Positions 1 through 6,346 of a DNA stretch of 10,027 nucleotides are shown piece after piece; the first letter of the stretch is position 1, and the number at the start of each line of letters is the position of its first letter. Where the stretch lies: the NCBI GenBank assembly GCA_030623425.1, contig JAUXMA010000031.1:1-10027 (forward strand). Reading direction: 5' to 3'. Source of the DNA: Rhodospirillaceae bacterium (lineage in GTDB: Bacteria > Pseudomonadota > Alphaproteobacteria > Rhodospirillales > 2-02-FULL-58-16). The notes beneath the pieces were generated by a model, which saw nothing but the letters and a program-made list of their open reading frames with translations, did no database searches and had not been told where the DNA came from. The position numbers and the translations under genes are program-made.

Positions 1-368
1 CCGAGGGGACGGGAAAAGCGATCGTAGGGGTGCAATTTAGATGATACAGGCCACTAGTGTGCCGGTTCATTGAAAACCGTGTATCGTTGACTCCGAATCA
101 TTAGGTGGGTGAAATTGGCGGCGGGCACAAGGGCTTGGCGCCAAAACGCCTGATGCCGCGGGCTCCGTCCGACCGTTCGGATGGGGGGGATGCGATCAAG
201 AGCGCTCGGAGATGTTTGCGTTTGGAAGCGTTTGCCTTTTGCTCATTGGCCGTTGTTTGCTCTTCCGCCTGGGGTCAAAGTGATAAGATTAGGTGGCCTC
301 CTGTTAACGAAACGCTAAAGGCCAAGGCTAACGCCGGTCCGATCGGGCGCAAGCAACAGGTGACGTCC
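1..368. other. Left-edge stretch with no supported gene
   Basis: I find no convincing gene here. A plus-strand frame open from GTG 105 runs through it and on to 515. It encodes a short hydrophobic, signal-peptide-like stretch (about 216-287, ending AWGQ), but it has no good ribosome binding site, resembles no family I know, and continues out of frame across the TPR remnant. A small hairpin (CGGTT 63-67 with AACCG 75-79) has no T-run after it. A TTGACT at 87-92 lacks a good -10 partner. The stretch probably holds decayed or intergenic DNA, possibly the leader of the broken TPR gene. Confidence 0.5.
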
Positions 369-711
369 TTGAACCGCAAACATAAAGCGCCCGGCCCCGC
401 CGACTCCGGCGGCGCCATCCGTCACGGCTGTCGGCAAGAAGCTCGCCGCCGCCAAACGTCTGCGCCGGGCCGGACGGTTGCGAGAGGCGCTGGCGCAAGG
501 CCGGGAAATCCTTGACGTCGATCCCAAGCAGGCGGAAACCCTGCATTTTCTTGGCTCGCTTTCCATGGAAGTGAACAATTTCGAAACCGCCGCGAACCTG
601 ATTGGCAAAGCCATCGCCGTTGATTCCGGGCGCGCCGGCTATCATCGGGACTTGATGGCAGGGCGAGGGTTTCGAATCACATCCCTCTTCGCCTCCGTGG
701 GCCTACCGTGA
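369..711 (+). pseudogene. Broken 5' remnant of a TPR-repeat protein gene
   Basis: The frame ending at TGA 709-711 encodes the second half of one tetratricopeptide repeat (AKRLRRAGRLREALAQGREI, then LDVDP, about 451-525) and a nearly full second repeat (LHFLGSLSMEVNNFETAAN, then [10 protein letters not shown], about 541-630). Repeat-like sequence stops at YHRDL near 654, followed by unrelated residues and the stop. This frame is closed upstream by TGA 370-372 and has no good start. The neighbouring frame supplies a plausible one: TTG 369, with AGG 8 nt upstream, reading MNRKHKAPGPA. Joining it to PPTPAAPSVTAVGKKL needs a one-base frame change between about 390 and 420. TPR proteins bind other proteins; those with this kind of N-terminus are often large, with a glycosyl- or sulfotransferase domain that would be missing here. 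I infer a nonfunctional fragment. A short expressed TPR peptide is less likely. Confidence 0.6.
662..693 (+). other. Hairpin ahead of accA, tRNA-arm-like
   Basis: GGCGAGGG (662-669) can pair with CCC (683-685) plus TCGCC (689-693), leaving a 3-nt bulge and a 13-nt loop containing TTCGAATC. The loop and the following CCCTCTTCGCC resemble the T-arm and 3' end of a bacterial tRNA such as tRNA-Ser, but the base before TTCGAATC is T instead of G and no 5' half exists. It lies where TPR similarity ends and 32 nt before the accA start. It could be a decayed tRNA end or attachment site, a leader hairpin, or chance. There is no T-run, so it is not a standard terminator. Confidence 0.2.
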
Positions 712-719
712 TATATATA
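711..719 (+). promoter_or_regulatory. Possible -10 element of accA
   Basis: The alternating ATATATATA run is conspicuous in GC-rich surroundings and contains TATATA, which matches four of six bases of TATAAT. It ends 6 nt before the accA ATG at 726. A transcript starting 6-8 nt after a -10 placed here would begin at or next to that ATG, so the mRNA would be nearly leaderless. The best -35 candidate (TTCGCC, 688-693) matches TTGACA poorly, so the call rests on the -10-like run and on the absence of a ribosome binding site. Confidence 0.25.
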
Positions 720-725
720 CCCGTC

Positions 726-1685
726 ATGCATAATTTCCTGGATTTCGAGAAGCCCGTCGCCGAACTGGAAGGCAAGATCGAAGAATTGCGCCGCCTGGCG
801 GATTCCGGCGAGCCAAAAATCGCCGAGGAAGTGAGCAAGCTCCAGGGCAAAGCGGAAAAGCTTCTTCGTCAGACCTATTCGAAACTGACCGCCTGGCAAA
901 AGACCCAGGTCGCACGCCATCCGGACCGCCCCCATACACTCGATTATATCGGCGCCCTGATCGAGGATTTCACGCCGCTTGCCGGTGACCGGACTTTTGC
1001 CGAGGATCACGCCATCATCAGCGGCCTGGGGCGTTTTCGGGGTTTATCCGTGGTTGTCATCGGCCACGAGAAAGGCACCGACACCAAAACCCGTATCCAT
1101 CACAATTTCGGCATGGCCAAGCCCGAAGGCTATCGCAAGGCGCAGCGGCTTATGAAACTGGCCGACCGATTCAAGCTGCCGGTGATCACTTTGGTTGACA
1201 CCCCTGGCGCCTACCCTGGCGTCGACGCCGAGGCTCGCGGTCAGGCCGAAGCCATCGCCAGAAGCGTCGAGACTTGCCTCGGCCTCAAGGTGCCGCTGGT
1301 CAGCGCCGTCATCGGCGAGGGCGGCTCCGGCGGCGCCATCGCCCTGGCCGCCGCCAACACCGTGCTGATGCTGGAGTACTCCATTTATTCGGTGATCTCG
1401 CCGGAAGGATGTGCCTCGATCCTCTGGCGCGATGGCAATCACGCCGCTGAAGCCGCCGCCGAGGCCCTCAAGTTGACCTCCACCGACCTGAAGGAACTCG
1501 GCGTCATTGACGAGGTGATCCCGGAACCCCTGGGCGGCGCTCACCGTTGCCCGGCCGAAACCATTGCCGCCGTCGGCGACGCCATCGAGCGCGCCCTTAA
1601 GGAGCTGTCAAGCCTGGATGGCGGTATGCTTAAAATCCGCCGCCGTGAAAAATACCTGGAACTGGGCCAACAAATCTCGAGCTGA
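726..1685 (+). CDS. accA: Acetyl-CoA carboxylase carboxyltransferase, subunit alpha
   Basis: AccA pairs with AccD to form the cytoplasmic carboxyltransferase that moves the carboxyl group from biotin on AccB to acetyl-CoA, giving malonyl-CoA, the committed step of fatty acid synthesis. The 319-aa product matches the family length (E. coli 319 aa). Visible hallmarks are the N-terminal [33 protein letters not shown] near 125-138, DTPGAYPGV at 158-166, the glycine-rich GEGGSGGA at 197-204, [10 protein letters not shown] at 225-234, and [10 protein letters not shown] near the C-terminus. I chose ATG 726 because [10 protein letters not shown] is the usual start; GTG 708 would add six residues unlike the family. 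Neither start has a Shine-Dalgarno sequence. No other acc gene is nearby and the downstream gene converges, so accA is probably monocistronic. The 119-nt gap to the permease stop shows no strong terminator. The identification is secure; only the exact start carries doubt. Confidence 0.97.
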   Translation: MHNFLDFEKPVAELEGKIEELRRLADSGEPKIAEEVSKLQGKAEKLLRQTYSKLTAWQKTQVARHPDRPHTLDYIGALIEDFTPLAGDRTFAEDHAIISGLGRFRGLSVVVIGHEKGTDTKTRIHHNFGMAKPEGYRKAQRLMKLADRFKLPVITLVDTPGAYPGVDAEARGQAEAIARSVETCLGLKVPLVSAVIGEGGSGGAIALAAANTVLMLEYSIYSVISPEGCASILWRDGNHAAEAAAEALKLTSTDLKELGVIDEVIPEPLGGAHRCPAETIAAVGDAIERALKELSSLDGGMLKIRRREKYLELGQQISS

Positions 1686-1781
1686 CCGACCGCCGTCGCT
1701 TGCGGCTCGCCGGCGCACCAGCCGCGCCGGTTGGTATAAGGACGTTTTCTCGGAACCTGTTCTTCGAAATAGCCTGTGGTC

Positions 1782-1793
1782 TTCACCGGTTGA
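1782..1793 (+). repeat. 12-bp direct repeat, copy 1 (left of efflux pair)
   Basis: TTCACCGGTTGA lies in the short gap between accA and the permease stop and recurs exactly at 6320-6331 on the far side of the efflux pair. Counting two bases further upstream, 13 of 14 positions match. The centre, ACCGGT, is palindromic. Confidence 0.6.
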
Positions 1794-1804
1794 ACAGCAT
1801 GCGT

Positions 1805-4800
1805 TCATTCTGCGGCGGATTTCCGCGCCGCCGCGCCGGCGGGGGATTCGTTCTCCACCTTTCCGCTCAGTCCGAAATCGTCGAGGATGGCGTAGAGGAC
1901 GGGCACCACGAACAGCACAAGCAGGGTCGAAGCGACGAGACCGAAGGCGAGGCTGGTGACCAGGGGCTTCAGGACCTGCGCCTGAAGGCTTCCCTCGGCC
2001 AGCAACGGCGTCAGGCCGGCGACGGTCGTGAGCGAGGTCAACAGGACGGCCCGGAACCTCTGGCGGCTGGCGATCTTGGCGGCCTCGACGGCGTCTCGTC
2101 CCTCGCGCCGCTGGATATCGATGAAATAGATCAGCAGGATCGAATCGTTGATCACGATGCCGGCCAGCGAGGCGAAGCCCACCATGGACGGCATCGACAG
2201 GTCCAGCCCCATCAGCAGGTGCCCCCATATGACCCCGATGAGCCCCAGGGGGATGACGGACATCACCACGATGGGCTCGGCGTAGTTGCTGAACAGGAAA
2301 GACAGCAGCAGGAAAACCCCGATCAGGCCGAGCATGAACCCCCTGACCACCGACATCCCGGTGGTGCCGCCCTCCTTGACCTGGCCTTCGTAAGTGACGC
2401 TGATCGACGGATGGCGTTTGAAAAGGCCGCCCATGAACCTTTCCCTTGTATCGCGGATGATCTCGGCGGCGTTGGCGGTTTCCATATCGACCTCGCCCTG
2501 TATGGTCACCATCCTTGAACCGTTGATTCGGGCGATGCGCGAGTAGCCGCGTCCCATTTCGATCTTCGCCACCGTCCCCAAGGGCACCTGCTGGCCGTCG
2601 GCGGCGGTCACCGTGAAGTATTCCAGGTCGGCCAGGCTGTCGCGGTCGGCGCCGGCCAGACGGATGTCGATTTCGAGGCTTTCCGATCCCACCTGAATCT
2701 CATTGGCGATCTTGCCTAAAAAAGCCGAGCGCAACTGATCGGCGATTCCGGCCGCGTCCAGCCCCAGCGCCATCGCGCCTTCGTGCAGCCGGAGGCGGAT
2801 TTCCGGCTTGCCGGGGCGAAGGTCGTCGGTGAGGTCGAGGACGCCCCTGTAGGTCTTCAGCCAGCCCTGTAGCTCCAGGGAGGCCTCTTTCAACTCGTTC
2901 AGGCCGTCCCCGCGCAGGCGGATGTCGATGGCCCGCCCCGCCGGCCCGTGCTGGAATTCGACGAAGTTGACGGCGATGACGTCCGCCAGCTCGCCCGTCT
3001 CCTCGCGCCAGAGCCCGACGATTTCGTCCAGCGGCCCGTCGCGGATCTCGGCGTCCAGCAGGTCCGCCGAAACGGTGGCCACGTGCGGACCCGATTCGTG
3101 GGCGTCCCTGTTGAAGCCGTACTGGATGTTGACGTTCTGCACCAGGGGCTTGCCTGCCGGCTGGCGCGGGGCGAAGGCGGTGTTGACCCGTTCGAGCGCC
3201 TCGCCGATGCGGCCGACGACTGCTTCCGTCCGTTTCAGCGGCGTCCCCTGGGGCAGCAGGATCCGGGCCTCGATGACATTGCCGTCGATGTCCGGAAAGG
3301 CAAGGAACTTCAACCCCCCGGCGGCGACGACGCTGAGCGACAGAAGGAAAAGGCAGATCACCCCGCCCAGGGTCAGGTAGCGCCATTCGACGGCCATGTC
3401 CACGGTCCGCCCGACGACGTTTTCGCGCACTTGTTCCAGGAGCGCCTCGAAACGGCGGCGAAACCCGGACGGCTCCCTGCTTCCCCCGCCCGGCCGTGAG
3501 TGGGCCAGGTGATGGGGAAGGATAAGGAAGGCTTCGAGCAGCGAGACCGAGAGCGCCGCGATCAGGACGATCGGCAACACCCGCATGATGGCCCCGACAT
3601 GGCCCTCGAGGAACATCAGCGAGCCGAAGACGCCGACGGTGGTGATGAAGGAGGCGATCACCCCCGGCGACACCTGCCGGGTCCCGTCGATGGCGGCCTC
3701 GACGGCGGACTTGCCCTTTTTCATATGGGTGGCGATGTTTTCCGACAGCACGATGGCATCGTCCATCAACAGGCCGACGGCGATCAACAGGCCGACTATG
3801 GAGATCATGTCGAAGGAAATTCCGAGCATCGACATGACGAAAATGGTGCCGAGAAGGGATATGGGCAGGCCCATGGCCACCCAGAACGAAAACCGGAAGC
3901 TGAAGAAAAGCCACATGGTCAGGAAGACCAGGACCAGCCCCTGGACGCCGTTCCTGACCAACATCCCCAAGCGGTCGCGGACAATGGAAGAGATGTTCTT
4001 GGTCAGCCTGAACTCGATCCCCCTGGGCGCGGTCCGGCGTTCCTCGTCGATGAACCTTTTCACCGCGTCGACCGTGGTGAGCGTGTCTTCGGAACGGGTC
4101 TTGATGATTTCGAGAATGGCGGCGCGGCGGCCGTTGAAAACGATCTTGTCCTCGTCCAGTTCGAAACGGTCGGTGATGGCCGCGATGTCGCCCAGCAGTA
4201 TCTCGGCGCCGCTCTCCCCGGAGACCACGATCAGGTCGCGGAAGGCCTCGGCGCTGCGACGTTCGTCCATGAAACGGATCAGCACATCCTGGGACGAGCT
4301 TTCGATGACGCCGGCGGGAAGGTTGACGCTCTGGCGCCCGATCACGTCGGCGATCCCGGACACGCTGAGCCCGTACTGGCGCAGCGTCAGGGCCGGGATC
4401 TCTATGCGGATCTGATGGTCTGAAAAGCCCTTGACGACCACCTGGGAAATCTCGGCGACCCTCAGCAGCTTGTCCTTGAGTCGCTCGGCATAGGCCTTGA
4501 GGTCGGGCGGCGACATCGGTCCGGTGACGGCGATGGCGACGACGAAATCGGTGCGCCCCAGTTGGGTGACGACCGGAGTCTCCACCTTTACGGGCCAGGT
4601 GTCGATGGCCTCGACCTCGATCTTGATGTCGTTGTGGAAGATATTGAAATCGGCGCCGTCCTCTATCACGACGGTCGCCGTCCCCAGGCCTTCCCGGGCC
4701 TCGCACTGGATTTCGCTGACATTGTTGACGCCGTCGATGGCGTCCTCGATCCGTTCGCAGATGGCGCTTTCGACCTCGGTGGCGCTGGCGCCGGGATAGG

Positions 4801-4942
4801 GAACGCGAACCCGCACTTCCTCGGGCGGGATGTCGGGAAAGGTTTCGCGCTTGACGTGGGGAAAGGAATAAAGCCCGATGGCGACGAAGGCGACCATCAA
4901 CAGGTTCGCCGCCGTCGGATGGGAGGCGAAATAGCGGATCAT
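1805..4942 (-). CDS. RND-family efflux pump permease (AcrB-like)
   Basis: This 1045-aa inner-membrane protein has the length and layout of the proton-driven RND pumps that export drugs, dyes, detergents or similar compounds through a periplasmic adaptor and outer-membrane channel. A first membrane segment (about 14-30) precedes a large periplasmic region; segments 2-6 lie at about 333-475, and a second half repeats the plan from about 522. Motif GLLMDDAIVLS at 390-400 carries the adjacent aspartates D394 and D395 of the TM4 proton relay. In TM10 the sequence is GIVINDSILLI (N932, D933), where AcrB has its relay lysine; other AcrB-like subfamilies also have such a version. ATG 4942 is favoured by the typical RND N-terminus MIRYFASHPTAANLL, by GGAG 9 nt upstream, and by the ATGA overlap with the adaptor. 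The frame stays open to 5374 only as an out-of-frame shadow of the adaptor. Substrate cannot be predicted; a TolC-like partner must be encoded elsewhere. Confidence 0.93.
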   Translation of the reverse strand: MIRYFASHPTAANLLMVAFVAIGLYSFPHVKRETFPDIPPEEVRVRVPYPGASATEVESAICERIEDAIDGVNNVSEIQCEAREGLGTATVVIEDGADFNIFHNDIKIEVEAIDTWPVKVETPVVTQLGRTDFVVAIAVTGPMSPPDLKAYAERLKDKLLRVAEISQVVVKGFSDHQIRIEIPALTLRQYGLSVSGIADVIGRQSVNLPAGVIESSSQDVLIRFMDERRSAEAFRDLIVVSGESGAEILLGDIAAITDRFELDEDKIVFNGRRAAILEIIKTRSEDTLTTVDAVKRFIDEERRTAPRGIEFRLTKNISSIVRDRLGMLVRNGVQGLVLVFLTMWLFFSFRFSFWVAMGLPISLLGTIFVMSMLGISFDMISIVGLLIAVGLLMDDAIVLSENIATHMKKGKSAVEAAIDGTRQVSPGVIASFITTVGVFGSLMFLEGHVGAIMRVLPIVLIAALSVSLLEAFLILPHHLAHSRPGGGSREPSGFRRRFEALLEQVRENVVGRTVDMAVEWRYLTLGGVICLFLLSLSVVAAGGLKFLAFPDIDGNVIEARILLPQGTPLKRTEAVVGRIGEALERVNTAFAPRQPAGKPLVQNVNIQYGFNRDAHESGPHVATVSADLLDAEIRDGPLDEIVGLWREETGELADVIAVNFVEFQHGPAGRAIDIRLRGDGLNELKEASLELQGWLKTYRGVLDLTDDLRPGKPEIRLRLHEGAMALGLDAAGIADQLRSAFLGKIANEIQVGSESLEIDIRLAGADRDSLADLEYFTVTAADGQQVPLGTVAKIEMGRGYSRIARINGSRMVTIQGEVDMETANAAEIIRDTRERFMGGLFKRHPSISVTYEGQVKEGGTTGMSVVRGFMLGLIGVFLLLSFLFSNYAEPIVVMSVIPLGLIGVIWGHLLMGLDLSMPSMVGFASLAGIVINDSILLIYFIDIQRREGRDAVEAAKIASRQRFRAVLLTSLTTVAGLTPLLAEGSLQAQVLKPLVTSLAFGLVASTLLVLFVVPVLYAILDDFGLSGKVENESPAGAAARKSAAE

Positions 4943-6312
4943 CTGACCGGGCTCCGCCCCTCCGCCTCGTCGATCAGGGCTCGGGCTGCCGCCTCGTCGA
5001 CGACGGGGGCGAGCTTCATTCCGTCTACCGCCGGAATCAGGTCCGAGATGACAATCCGCTCGCCCGCGGCGAGACCGCTTTCCACGGTGGCGAAATTGGT
5101 CTGCTTGAACGCAATCCCGACCTTCCGCTTTTCCAGGCGGTCTTCGCCGCTGACGACGTAGACCTGGCCCGAATGCAGGGCGGAGCGGGGGATCACCACC
5201 CGGTTCGGGCGCGTCCTGCCGCCGAGCTCCACCTCGACGAACATGTTCTTGGCCAGCGGCGGGCGGATGCCGGGAACAACCCGCCGATAGGGGTCGTCGA
5301 CAGCGACAATGACGCCGACGGTCCTGGTCTTGGGATCGATGGTGTCGCTGATGCGGGTGAAGCGGGCCTTCCATTCCGCATTGACGTTGCCGGAGCGGAG
5401 CCGGACCACCGCCGAAAGCCCCAGCAGCTCCGGCAGGTTGCCCATCAAGGTTCCCATCTGGGTCGGGATATCGCCCTCCGACGACATCAGGTTGAACAGC
5501 CCGCCGATGGGGACCTGGGCCGAAACCTCGGAAACGCCGATGCCGTCGGCGACGGCTAGCACCTTGCCCTGGGCGGCGTATTGGGTCATTTGCACGTTGA
5601 CTTCGGCAATCCGGCTGTCGAAGGGGGTGGTGATGGTCGTCCGCGCAAGGTCGAGACGCGCCTTGCCCAATTGCGCTTGGTAAAGGGCCAGTTCCGCCTC
5701 CAGGGTCTGACGCTCGGCGGGGATGAGGTTGAGGGTGTTCTTCAGGGACTGGGTCGACTGCTGGCCGACGAGAACGTTCCTTTCCTCGTTGTCGACGGCG
5801 GCCTGGGAAACGGCCTTGCGTTTGAGCAGCTGGTTCTTGCGCTCCAGGTTTTTGCGGCGGAGTTCGAGGCTGCGTTCCTCTATCTTCAGCAAGGCCCTGG
5901 TATTGGCCTCCTTGACCTTGAGTTCCGCCAGCTGGGCCTCGACCTGGCGGATGGTGGCCTCGGTCTGGGCCACGGCCAGTTCGTACTGGCTTGGGTCAAT
6001 GCGCAAAAGCACCGCGCCCTTGGCCAGGATGGCGCCTTTCTTGAGCTGGGGATGGGTCCAGACGACTTGGCCGCCGACCTCGGCGACGGCCTCCCAGACA
6101 GTGCCCGGCTGAACGACGCCGTATCCCAACGCCCTGGGCACCAGGTTCACTTCGGGGACGGCAATCACCCTCACCGTGACAGCGGTCTCGACGGCGGGGG
6201 AACGCTCCGGCCCGCCGCGGCTGCCGACGGCGATGGCGAAGACCATGCCCCCCAGAACGACCGGGGGGATGAACAGCAGCCTTTTCCCGTATGTCTTGAT
6301 GAAATCGCGCAT
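4939..6312 (-). CDS. RND efflux periplasmic adaptor (membrane fusion protein, HlyD/AcrA type)
   Basis: The 457-aa product is the adaptor linking an RND pump to an outer-membrane channel. It has an N-terminal membrane anchor (about 12-30, LLFIPPVVLGGMVFAIAVG) with no lipobox cysteine, so it is probably held by the uncleaved anchor rather than by lipid. The first half of a split lipoyl domain (about 75-106, ending LLRIDPSQY) is followed by a long coiled-coil hairpin rich in K, E, Q and L (about 107-222), the second lipoyl half (about 224-255, TTITTPFDSRIAEV) and beta-barrel and membrane-proximal domains (KNMFVEVELGG and GEDRLEKRKV regions). I chose ATG 6312. AAGGGAG directly abuts it, which is too close for normal spacing, so GTG 6324 or an imperfect signal remains possible. 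The gene overlaps the permease start by ATGA, implying translational coupling, and begins 34 nt after the secA stop. Confidence 0.9.
   Translation of the reverse strand: MRDFIKTYGKRLLFIPPVVLGGMVFAIAVGSRGGPERSPAVETAVTVRVIAVPEVNLVPRALGYGVVQPGTVWEAVAEVGGQVVWTHPQLKKGAILAKGAVLLRIDPSQYELAVAQTEATIRQVEAQLAELKVKEANTRALLKIEERSLELRRKNLERKNQLLKRKAVSQAAVDNEERNVLVGQQSTQSLKNTLNLIPAERQTLEAELALYQAQLGKARLDLARTTITTPFDSRIAEVNVQMTQYAAQGKVLAVADGIGVSEVSAQVPIGGLFNLMSSEGDIPTQMGTLMGNLPELLGLSAVVRLRSGNVNAEWKARFTRISDTIDPKTRTVGVIVAVDDPYRRVVPGIRPPLAKNMFVEVELGGRTRPNRVVIPRSALHSGQVYVVSGEDRLEKRKVGIAFKQTNFATVESGLAAGERIVISDLIPAVDGMKLAPVVDEAAARALIDEAEGRSPVR
4952..4955 (-). promoter_or_regulatory. Ribosome binding site of the RND permease
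   Basis: GGAG on the minus strand lies inside the adaptor's last codons, 9 nt before ATG 4942. It supports that start over upstream in-frame alternatives and fits coupled translation with the adaptor. Confidence 0.6.
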
Positions 6313-6319
6313 CTCCCTT

Positions 6320-6331
6320 TTCACCGGTTGA
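6320..6331 (+). repeat. 12-bp direct repeat, copy 2 (right of efflux pair)
   Basis: TTCACCGGTTGA lies in the 34-nt gap between the secA stop and the adaptor ATG, in the same orientation as the copy at 1782-1793. On the minus strand it reads TCAACCGGTGAA, just upstream of the AAGGGAG before the adaptor. A partial 9-bp match (ACCGGTTGA) also occurs inside secA at 7752-7760, so chance is not excluded. Confidence 0.6.
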
Positions 6332-6346
6332 GTGGTGGCGTCCGCC

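Noticed and set aside
212..285. 23-codon hydrophobic peptide frame starting at ATG 212
   Set aside because: GGAG directly abuts the ATG with no spacing, the peptide is very short, and nothing nearby suggests a toxin or leader function.
105..515. 136-aa plus-strand frame with a signal-peptide-like stretch ending AWGQ
   Set aside because: The hydrophobic stretch is far from the N-terminus, there is no good ribosome binding site, and the frame ends by crossing the TPR coding segment out of frame. Only its piece from 369 is used, as the likely TPR start.
660..697. A functional tRNA gene in front of accA
   Set aside because: Only a T-arm-like segment is visible; the expected 5' half coincides with TPR coding sequence, and the base before TTCGAATC is T instead of the expected G.
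708..725. GTG 708 as the accA start
   Set aside because: It adds MIYIPV, absent from the family, and has no ribosome binding site; it also overlaps the stop of the TPR remnant.
1710..1730. Hairpin CCGGCG/CGCCGG after accA as a terminator
   Set aside because: Only a 6-bp stem with a 9-nt loop, followed by TTGGTATAAG rather than a T-run; such pairs are common in GC-rich DNA.
3500..4423. Long plus-strand frames of 276-307 aa opposite the permease (3500-4423 and 3585-4415)
   Set aside because: Both are complementary shadows of the permease with biased composition (D/H/Q or S/M/T-rich) and no plausible protein features.
2700..4706. 668-aa minus-strand open frame within the RND permease
   Set aside because: An alternative frame of the permease on the same strand, extremely rich in Arg, Pro and Gly with no domain; a GC-rich shadow.
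4943..5374. 144-residue N-terminal extension of the RND permease
   Set aside because: It is an out-of-frame reading of the adaptor gene, Arg/Pro/His-rich; the typical RND N-terminus begins at 4942.
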